Part shown: one piece after another, positions 45,389 through 54,159 of the stretch
Numbering within the stretch: the first letter of the stretch is position 1
Layout of the letters: every line of letters begins with the position of its first letter
Assembly: GCF_000499385.1 (NCBI RefSeq)
Contig: NW_013654947.1
Coordinates: forward strand, 1 to 54,159
Source: Eimeria necatrix
Lineage: Eukaryota > Apicomplexa > Conoidasida > Eucoccidiorida > Eimeriidae
Direction of reading: 5' to 3'
DNA: 54,159 nucleotides
Position numbers and translations under genes: made by a program
The notes under the pieces: generated by a model
Told to the model about the DNA's origin: nothing
The model's input: the letters and a program-made list of their open reading frames with translations, nothing else
Database searches by the model: none

Positions 45389-46353
45389 CAACTGCAGCGG
45401 TAGCTGGGAAGGAGGAGCTGCTGCTTTAGGAAGGGTGCGCGTGCTCAGCATTTGTCGGCTGTCTTCGGCTTTCCTTTCTCTCCCTGTCGCATGATTGAGC
45501 AGTTGAATTATCAGCCCACGTAGCAGCGGAAGCCTTAAGGTATACTTGCTTTTTCAACAGAATGAAGAGCTCCATGAAGGGCTTCTTGTCGCTGCTCTCT
45601 CCTAACGACTGGCACCGCGTAGGAAACTACTCACAATTTTTTGCACCCTAGGATACGAAAAACCTTTTGATCTTCTTTTATCAACGGGATAGCTGGCGCT
45701 GTATATTGTGTAAAGGATTTATATGGCGACGAGTTCGTTGTCACGCAGCGCCAGTGATCCAAGAAACCTTTAGAGTGTGTATTGTCAGCCCATCTGCTGC
45801 ACTAATCGTGCTTACATTTGCGCTTAACATTCTTATTGATGTCCGCTGCCTACCTGATCTGCTTGGTTGTTTCTGGGTGGTTATTTGAGTCCTACATGCA
45901 CAGTTAAGCGCGGTGAGACCTACCGCTTGTGTGATGCCGACACCCCTATTCTCCTTTTAAGCACATCCTCGTATTTTCTGTCGCTTAGCACTTTTGCCCT
46001 GTCCACCGAAACTTCAGCAGTCTCAAAGAAACGAAGGCAAGATGGTTGAAGCCTGAGCTTAGCACTGAGTCGTCTCTGGGTGGCTGCTCGCTGTTTGAGC
46101 TATATTATAGCAACGTCTCATGGACTGAAGTAAAAGGTTGCTTTTGCATGATTTTCAAGTGAACAGGTGTAAAGATGGCACCAAGATCTGCGGGAGTTAG
46201 CCACTTCCGTAGAGAGTCAAAACCATTGCCAGGCTGATCTGGCTGAGTGTGACAATAAATTTCATGCAAACCAAACACGGCCCACACATGGGGCGTGGAG
46301 GGCCTCTTATAGGACCCAAGCAACCCTGCATGAGTCATTCTGGCTGCAGCTGC
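45389..46353. other. Convergent intergenic region between mL43 and the DGAT2-type gene
   Basis: No gene recognised. It holds the two 3' flanks. Short frames (for example 45667-45888) have no supporting features. Confidence 0.4.
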
Positions 46354-48605
46354 TCAGAGGATCTTGAGCTGCTTATCTTTCCAGCCGTATACGCCCTTGT
46401 ACGTCTCAAAAATACGTCGGACCTCCTCCACAAACACTTTGTGAGCAGCCACCACTTCCTGCGCACAAGCAGAGGGCAAGTCACGAGCTAGTCTGGGAGC
46501 AGGTGCAACCGAGACACAAAAGCTGGAGTAATGGCGTGAAGAGATTGATGACATACCGCTTTCGTGGGTTTGTCTGCTTGTGGCATTTGTAAGGGACGCC
46601 CAATAGCGTAGAGCAGTGGCACGCGGTAGGCTACAGGGAGCCCAAAGCGGCCGTAAAAGGAGACGACCGCAATGCGTAACAGCCTGCAACAGACGGAGAC
46701 AGCCTTAAAGTGCGTTGTGCTTATTCGGTGGGGCACCAGGAGGACGGCAGTCGCTTTTTGGCTGGAGTGCAGTGGCGCTTCTCCACGTAAAACGTGATGC
46801 CTTCCCAGAACATCTTCTGAAGCATCCGCTATCTGCCTGTTTCACTTGGCATTGTCAGATTCCTAACTTCGACACCTACCTGGCAAACGGCTGCAGAAAG
46901 CGCACGCCCCACGGTAGGCGGTATGCCTGACTATTCCCAAAGCAATACACGGGGACCAATTTTGCCCCCGTTTGCATCGCGAGTCGTACAATGCCTAGTC
47001 GATCCTGTAGGTGGAGGCGCTCCTGTTGCAACACACGAAAGGCAAGTGCAAGGGGGGAACTGAATAAAAGGTGAAGAAATTCAAATACTTATATCACATC
47101 CCTGCGGCATTTTGTGTGGGAGCCATGGATTGACTGCATGCAATTTGTGATTCCTATAAATTCTTTTGCCTTCACGCCATCTTGAAGCAAGCGCAAACGC
47201 TCGAAGGCCTCTGCTATGAGGACAGGCAAGTAGGTAACACGTCTTATCATGTTTCGACGTCATGTAAAGCCTAGTGTAGTGCTTTATTGTTTTCAAGCCG
47301 TAGAGCATAAAAGGGAAAATCGGCAGTGAAACAGCCCGCACCTCAGATGAGTTTGTCTCGTAGATTTCCGCAATACCGCCGGGTGAAACGAGTAGATTTG
47401 AGCCTTTTTCGAGAGTTTGCTTCATTGCTTGCCTGTTGACACAAATCCAAACCCGCAACGAGTTTCTACCAAGCCATACTGCATATCCACGCTACTTGGA
47501 AATGAGTGCTGCAGCCGGCATTTCACCAAGAACTGACTTGTCTGCTGGGATCGCGTCCGACAAGAATATCAATTGGCCGTACACAAGGCACCAGCGCACT
47601 ACCGAGGCTGCAGTGAGACGAAAGTGTCCCAAGAGATCTCCAAAATTCCCAGTTGCCATCACCGCCTGCAGAACAAATCAAAACTGACATTTTAAGGCCC
47701 AAAAATGTACGTCCAGATGTGCTTGCCCAGCAGCGGTGCAATATCCGCATGTGCACCCCCTTGATTGTAAAGACAAGCCCCGCTCGGCTTTGAGTCCAGT
47801 CTAGCATGCTTACAGGGGCAGTAGGCACAATTCCATGTGGGAAAACTGCATAGATAGTTGGCTCCCTCGGGGGGAAGTGTTCAGCCCCCTCAATGATAGC
47901 GGCTGTGCGGTGGTAGCGGTGAATGTTCCTCCAGCCATGCCACTGGCGAATACCGGGTCTTGGGCGTATTGGAAAGAGAAATAGAGAAAGAACAATAAGC
48001 ACGAATAGAATCTTGCGGCGGCGAGTGGTACAGTACCGCCGCCATATCCACACCAGAAGCACAGGAACCCAAATAAGGGAGCCCTGAACAAGCACCTGCA
48101 TCAGCAAGCAACGGACATCAGCCCAAAACGTCAGCCCGTCTGGTGGGTGAACACCGGGAACGCGACGCCAAGGCAGAGTGGTGTCATTATCTCCCCGGCA
48201 GGTGGCATCCGCAGGGGCGTTTGGGGCCCTGTAAAGCACGTTTGAAAAAGCGTAAATGGCGGAGTTATTCGACGGCGATTCTGGCGCCTGGGCCGTTTGC
48301 GTCGCCTGGGAATACAATGAGAGGAAAGATGCATCAATGACCACTGGGTACTTGAGTGGACAGAAACGGTGGAGAGGATGGCGCAGTGTCTGCAGGTGCT
48401 TCTTAAGGGCAGTCACGTGTTTCAGCCGGAACTGTAAGAAGGGCAGGTCCATCCCCAATGCGCCACGAATAACTAAACTGATGTCATTCTTGCTGCTGCT
48501 GGGTGGCAACTTGCCGCTCTCCGTCGCGCTGCAGAATCCATGTCGGCGGCGCACTGTGAGGACGCGACCCAAGAGGGTTCGCTCGCTGGTCCCCTCTGGC
48601 CTCAT
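46354..48605 (-). CDS. DGAT2-family acyltransferase, 6 exons, 461 aa
   Basis: Exons 47814-48605, 47538-47665, 47342-47432, 46880-47022, 46557-46683 and 46354-46458 join in phase at GT-AG sites. Residues 1-165 form an N-terminal extension with no recognised domain. Two hydrophobic segments follow (about 171-188 and 199-212), as in ER membrane DGAT2 proteins. The catalytic motif is FPHG (255-258) where most DGAT2 have HPHG or YFPHG-type. Further signatures: LVSPGGIAE (322-329), LQDRLGIVRLAM and GAKLVPVYCFGNS (exon 4), YAIGRPLQMP (exon 5), and VYGWKDKQLKIL at the end. Family members transfer acyl groups from acyl-CoA to diacylglycerol, monoacylglycerol or other alcohols to make storage lipid. 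Substrate cannot be read from sequence. The long frame 48605-47523 is exon 1 plus read-through of intron 1. Confidence 0.87.
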
Positions 48606-50468
48606 ATCTATACAAGAAATTGACTGTAGATCTGCTTGTGAATGGACTCGTGCTATTTATTCTGTTCCCCTCGTTTTTGGTTCAGTTTCTGCTGTGGTCA
48701 ATGGGGATGCCTTGTTGGACAACTCAATGCACACTGTCGTAGGGAGGGAAATGAAGCCCAAAGGCTACGAAAGGTTAAAATGCGTCAAGATTGGCGGCAA
48801 GTCAGAAGAGTTTCCTGCCTAGGTTCTGGCTCGGTGTGCTGGAATTTCACTGCAGGAATGAAATGATTTGGTTCAGCATCATAACAAACGTTATTGCGAT
48901 GGCTTGCCTCTGGCTGCCAATACTTTCAATAAAGCTGTTCATATTTAAAGGGTAAGCCATATGTTTCGTTGTTCATGAGCAGAGGAAGAAAGTACAATGT
49001 GCCCTGAGTGACCCGGCATCCGTGTCTGTTGGCGACGGCTCATGCAACTGGGGCCGGCACGTATGCTGCGCGCATAGCTTACATTTCCTGCTCATTATAG
49101 TTAAAAAGAAAACACGCAGAAAAGTAAATGTGTAGTGGCTTCGACAATGTTTCCGCCACACTTGGTTTTTGAGTAGAGCGATCGGTCACAATGGACAGGA
49201 CCACAGGTGACCACTATTCCCAGTGCTCAAATAGCAACGAATTCACCGAAGTACGCCGTACTCTTTTATATTGTCTTAGCTCAAATATCTAGTAATAAAA
49301 TTATTGATGCTATTACTCATCAGCATGTTGGCACGTAGGGGATGCGGACGCATCTCGCGCTCGCAGGCTCACACTGTGTTTCAGGTTTCAAAAGAAAATC
49401 CAACAGACTTCAATATCAATAATAAGTTACATTTCAAGAACAAGCACAAACAATCTACAGTAGCTAAGAAATTTGCCATGCTGCGCGGACACCGACTGTG
49501 CTGTGCAAAAAGTTAGGAAGATTAATAAGCTGAACCTTAGCACGAGTTCTTTGTAACGGGCGGCAGCTGGGAAACACGGGAGTGGCCAGATTTGGCCCTA
49601 GTTGCCGTGAGTATCCATTTATTCGGGGTAACAATTATCAGACCGCCAGCGTAGATCCAGCAGCTCTCCACTGATTTAGAAACACTCTGTCGCGACATCT
49701 GCATACCGCTGTAGAGCCTTGAGGCCAATACAGAGGTGCTCTTGGGTTTCAGCGTTGCACAGAGACACCACAGGAGGTCATAGGAGTGAAACAAATGCGG
49801 GTGTATTCGAAACCAACAGAAAACAGGAATAAAAGAACTACGCAGACTGAAAATCTTCCTACCAGGACATGGTGTGGAGCTCTCTCTGCACAAAAGCCGT
49901 TTGGTAGTAGTACAACGTGGGCTTTTGTAGAGCCATAAACTTAGAAGAAAGTACAAAGACATATAAATTTATGCTTTCAAGCACTAGAAATGCGCCTAAT
50001 GAATGCTTGTCATAAAAAATTCCCCCCTTACCGATTTCATACACTTTAGCAGCCTCAGTGTAGCCAGTTTCCCACTCGGTGATAGATAGGTGTGACTTAA
50101 GCAATCAAGTAGGCTGTCCATTTTAATTCAGCGATAAGGCTATAAGCAAGTGGTAACTCATTCAATTTGTGCTCAATTTAATACGTCCGTGATGGAATAG
50201 TTAGAGGTCGTCACTAAACGCAATTCGAATTTCAATACGTTTTTTGCAGCTTACGAAAACCGGGAGCCCTGTTCTCGCAGTAGGTCATCTTTACTGTTCA
50301 ACTGCGTTCCACAGAGTCTCTTGAAAGTGTACGCTACTTGCCTTTTGTATATTCATGCAGCTCATATTCATACTCAAATTACAGTCTTTTTCCACTAGAA
50401 AAAAAAAGAAGTTACTTCTACCAGGTGCCTTCCTTGTACCCCGTTGAAAGAGAACAATTTTCGACTCA
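48606..50468. other. Region upstream of the DGAT2-type gene, no whole gene assembled
   Basis: The first few hundred bases should hold the DGAT2-type promoter. On the minus strand 50032-50095 looks exon-like (SHLSITEWETGYTEAAKVYE, acceptor AAG and donor GTAAGG). Near 49690-49770 a frame reads NAETQEHLCIGLKALQRYAD and then stops. No family could be named. Confidence 0.3.
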
Positions 50469-50628
50469 TTACTCGGCTTCGCGAGCACATTCCATAAATG
50501 CGTACATTCGAAATTTTTCCCGGTACTCTATGGTTGTTTTGAGCTCTTTTCCTTGCTCTTTGACGATTGCATCAATAAATTCAGTGGGAAGACCAGAGCC
50601 TCTCGCACACGCTTCTGTTGTTACGTTG
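50469..50628 (-). CDS. Unidentified coding-like 3' exon
   Basis: After a TTCAG acceptor the frame reads NVTTEACARGSGLPTEFIDA, IVKEQGKELKTTIEYREKF and RMYAFMECAREAE, then TAA. Amphipathic, charged composition and the splice site make it look coding. The upstream exons are not clear; a frame beginning MSSGSGHDGKRISGAPP at about 50812 (minus) could be a first exon but does not join cleanly. No family recognised. Confidence 0.3.
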
Positions 50629-52169
50629 CTGAAGAGGACAGGCAGCAAAAAAAATGCCTATAAAGCTGATGAATATGGTAAAAGGCGACACGAGCGACGG
50701 CACTGAAGGGTTTGAAGGGTAAGTGAAAGTCAAGAGCTGTAAAGAAAGTCTCCTAATTAGGTGGTGCACCGCTGATCCGTTTCCCATCATGACCAGATCC
50801 TGAAGACATCTCGTCCGTCGAATGCCTTTGCCTCCTAAACTTTAGAACACTTCAGTGCCTCCTAAATTTTAGAACACTTTAGTACACCCTGCCATAGGAG
50901 TCGCTGGGTCATCAGAGGGTGCCGTGCTGCTCGGTGCGTGGGGATCTTCGAAGAGCAGGTCTAAAGTCCGATACCGCTCAACTGATCCAACTACTCAATT
51001 GCTTTTGATGTTTTAAATATTTCAGCAGTGTTTGCCGACAATGACAGCGCTTGGTAGGCTCCATCAGCATGCCCCTGCACTGTAAACATTTGTTTTGTCG
51101 GTTGTAGCAATCCTTATGCACCCTGCCTAAAGTTCGAGGCCACTCAGTAGATTCCGTACTAATATTTAATCGCACTGATGATCAAAAACGAATCAAATGA
51201 TTGCTGACATATGTTTGGCATGGGGACTCCCGTAATTCCATATGACTCTTCCGTCATCCTTCTAAATGTGTATATTCAACTGTCACAATCTACAAAATGT
51301 AGGCAAATTCACAATGTAATATTTCGAAGTCCAGGGCAATAACCATTTTGTATCCTTACAGTTCCGACAAAACTAGGCCTGTAGGGGCAACATTGGGAGC
51401 ATATAATGCTTGATAATTTACCACTTTACGAATTTTGTTCCGCCTGAATTGTCTTCGTGCTTATCAGCCATGATAGTTGGAGTACGGATTGGCGAAGGCC
51501 AAGCCTATCCACTTCCTGGCTGAAAAAACTTAGCCATTTATAGTTCGCTGTAATTGAGCTAATCTGGTTGCATGCGGCACGTGGCGGCCTTGTTAGGTAG
51601 CCAACCCCTTTAGAGTGTGATGGTCATAAGAGCGCTTTGCTGGTAGCCTTACGGGTAAGATATGCTAACGCTGGATATAGTCCTAGAGGGCCTCGAAAAT
51701 ATGTGAATATGCTTTCTTGGCCGCATCTGCTTGTCGAACTGAGTACACTTGAGGGCACGCTCGGCCAGCGAACATAACAGGGGCCTCTGTCGAATTTTAC
51801 ACAGGAGGGAGGTTGCCAGCTTCTCTACTCTCGGCAAAGCCTGTTCCGTGTAACACCGTTTGCACGCTTCTGCAGACCGGCGAATGCTCTCGCTGCGTGA
51901 GGAACAATTATTCCCCAGGTTTTCTCTCTTATTGCACTTAAAACGCACGATGGCCAGCAGATTGCTGCCATTATTTGTCACCAAAGCTCATATGAAGTCG
52001 CGGAACTCTGGAAGCATCTCCAGCTGGGCTAAGCGCCAGCTCATTCCGCTGCCACTTCTACACTTCTACTATAGCTGCTCACGAACTCCCCAATGCCGCG
52101 GGATTTACTGCAGCGTCTTTTGAGTCTTTGAAAACAACGTTAACTCCATCAGTCGGAGTACTGCACAGC
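50629..52169. other. Region without an assembled gene
   Basis: A minus-strand frame at 51649-51984 includes LPRVEKLATSLLCKIRQRP and LAERALKCTQFDKQMRPRK, which could be an exon, but neighbouring frames are equally open and no splice context decides. Confidence 0.25.
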
Positions 52170-52660
52170 TCAAAAGGCAGGTTGGCCAAGAAGTAGAGCA
52201 GTAACTACGCTGTTGGCATCTCCACCCTTCTGCGCCAAGTATGTCAGGTGATCTTTTTTCCACTGAGTAGCTGTGAAATGGCAGACGAGAATTGAAAGAA
52301 TTGAAGTGCAAAGGCCCAGGAATATACCGCACATTAACCGTGCTCAGTCTTTTTTTTTGTTGAATGCAATCCTGTGACACAACTCACCAGAGCATTGCCT
52401 TCTAAATATTTCCCAAGAATGCTGCGGCAAGTTCCGCCTGAGCTATTCCCCTAACTTCTTAAAATGGATCCAATGGTTCAAAGCTGCCATTCATTTGCTT
52501 GCTCCATACTGCTGATCCAGGCCTAGTTCCGTAAATCTTGTCTTTAGTAACCTTAAGAAGCTCCTCATACTGCCTTCTTTCCAGCATACGGTTGACTGCA
52601 AGACAAATACTTTCTGTCTTGTCAAAGCCGTATGCATTACCAGGTCCCGTTGATAGTCTA
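52170..52660 (-). CDS. Possible exons of an unidentified gene
   Basis: Two coding-like segments. At about 52510-52660 the frame reads STGPGNAYGFDKTESICLAV and NRMLERRQYEELLKVTKDKI, with a possible GTATGG donor. At 52170-52270 it reads TQWKKDHLTYLAQKGGDANS then VVTALLLGQPAF and TGA, behind a CACAG acceptor. The two do not join in phase directly, so an exon between them or an error in one is needed. No family recognised. Confidence 0.22.
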
Positions 52661-54159
52661 CTGCCCGCTTAAACCAGATGATCCCCTGGTTTTTGTCTAT
52701 CTGCAATGCACGTTCTGCAACTGTTCCCTCAGGAAGGCCCTCCTGTGGAGGCTGTTTTGGTTTTATGGCATTACAGTAGCGAATCAGTCGCTCTTCTTTA
52801 TCAAGTTACTCCATGCACACTTGATTTTTCGAGGGGTGCTGTACACTTATCACTCGCCAGCTGTGTTGGTGCACGCTTAGTGTGCTACATTTTGTGCAAT
52901 ATCTGAGGTTCCAAGTCAGCTAGTTTTACTGTATTCTAGCTCATACACGATCAAAAGCTTTCCCTAAACTGTAAAGAGAGACACCCAGCTCTGCTTTTGT
53001 ACGATATTCTTTATTGGGCACTCAAACATTTTTTTGCAGCGATTCCGGAAATGTACAGACTACAAATAGAAGCCACCTGCATCAGGAGGGGTTCAGAGCC
53101 TGAAGCCTTCTCTGAAAAAGTCGGTGCTTCAGACCCCTCCCGATGTGTTTCTTTTAATGTGTCAGTGACGCCGCAACGATCAAGCTCTTGCCATCATGCA
53201 AACCATCCTAAGCCTAGCAGCAGCAAAGCCGAGTTTTCTTGTTTGATAAATCACTGGATATGGGAAACGGCATTATGAGGCCCTGGATATAATAAAGTTC
53301 GGCAAGGAACAAAGAGCAGGGCAATTCACACAGGATTTCATACTAGAAGAAACGGAATCAGGGGTGACTTCCAAGTTGGACACACGTGGCCTGGAGGCCA
53401 CAAAACCATAGCGCAGTAGTAGAGCAACAAGGGAAATAAGTGGCTCTGGTGTATCCCTTAGCCCCACTGCTCGTCAAGTGTATTCTCTTTAACTCTATGA
53501 ACATTTTTTTCAACACAGTTGTTTTAATTGCTACTAATCGAGATGCGGGGGAGCCGCAGCCGCAGTAGCATCACCTGCTTCTGAAAAAAGCTTGAATCTT
53601 CAGTATCTGGTGTTTCTTTGGGCTCATGAGAGCTGCCATACTCCCCGTATTCTCTTGAGAATTGTTTGGCCAGCAATACTCGGCCAAACAATCTCATTTT
53701 GGGCCTTTCTGAAAAGCGTTTTCAATGACAGAGTTACTTTCCCCTCTTCACGGCTCGGTCTGGACACAGCCGTAGGCCTCCATAAGGATCTATGCTCAAT
53801 TTAGGCTTACCTCGTTACTACAGTGTCATTTGCAAACTTCACGCAATACTCCTTCAGGCCGCTGAACCTCCAATTTCATTGTAGAACTAAACCCGCTGCC
53901 AGCAACTGGGGTTTTGGGTCCTCTAGGCCACCTTTTGTAAAGTCAAGACGCCCAAGTCATATTACGGAGTCAAATGCTTACTTCGTTTCCCAAGGAAGCA
54001 CACACTTGTAGATGCGCGTTGCGTAAGCCTCAAATTCTAGCACGAATATACCTGGCCTACATTGAAAGCACTCGCGATAGCTTTTGAAAACGCTCATATA
54101 TATCAAGTTTGAGGGAGTGAAATATATGAAGTAATCTGTGTACTTATTGTGGCATCGGG
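52661..54159. other. Right end of the window, no gene recognised
   Basis: Frames of 60-93 residues occur on both strands without domains, clear splice pairs or repeats. The 5' part of the possible gene at 52.2-52.7 kb would lie here if real. Confidence 0.3.

Noticed and set aside
47081..47458. 125-residue frame over DGAT2-type exon 3
   Set aside because: It contains the true PGGIAE exon but then runs into intron sequence. Family residues continue only after splicing at 47342 to exon 4.
49537..49962. 141-residue minus-strand frame
   Set aside because: Cys/Ser/Leu-rich with no domain. A neighbouring frame looks more protein-like, but neither has a clear acceptor.

Overview
The window looks like nuclear DNA of a coccidian apicomplexan, very probably a chicken-infecting Eimeria of the E. 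tenella/E. necatrix type. Three things point there: a tandem array of TA4/SAG-type GPI-anchored surface antigen genes, short multi-exon genes with canonical GT-AG introns, and a right-hand part rich in CAG/CTG triplets that encode runs of Ser, Ala and Gln. No rRNA, tRNA or CRISPR was recognised.

Left part (about 0.8-31.1 kb): thirteen SAG loci, all on the minus strand and spaced mostly about 2.3-2.9 kb apart. Each has the same four-exon plan: leader exon, short exon with two Cys, long exon with four Cys, and a GPI-signal exon. Ten have complete open models of 257-265 aa (here SAG-1, 2, 3, 4, 6, 7, 8, 9, 10, 12). Three are broken: SAG-5 has a deletion, frameshifts and stops; SAG-11 is a 5'-truncated chimera; SAG-13 is an eroded relic at the array edge. 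Spacers are duplicated with the genes. SAG-1+2 and SAG-3+4 are copies of one 4.8-kb two-gene block. SAG-7, 8, 9 and 12 share a second leader type and a second spacer type.

Middle (about 31.1-33.8 kb, plus strand): a decayed, internally deleted Ty3/gypsy retroelement of the chromovirus class, with Gag coiled coil and zinc knuckles, RNase H end, integrase zinc-binding end, GPY/F module and chromodomain. It abuts the SAG-13 relic and marks the end of the array.

Right part (36.0-54.2 kb): ordinary cell genes. A nine-exon mitochondrial ATM1/ABCB7-type half ABC transporter (884 aa, minus). A two-exon 80-aa signal-plus-TM protein (minus). Mitochondrial ribosomal protein mL43 with a poly-Gln tail (three exons, plus), divergent from the small gene across a 0.8-kb shared promoter region. 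A six-exon DGAT2-family acyltransferase (461 aa, minus). From 48.6 kb to the end only scattered coding-like exons on the minus strand are visible and no whole gene could be assembled.

The two halves differ: the antigen array has almost no CAG triplet runs, while the transporter and mL43 genes are full of them. Gene models were built by eye from reading frame, splice phase and family alignment from memory; no database search was run.
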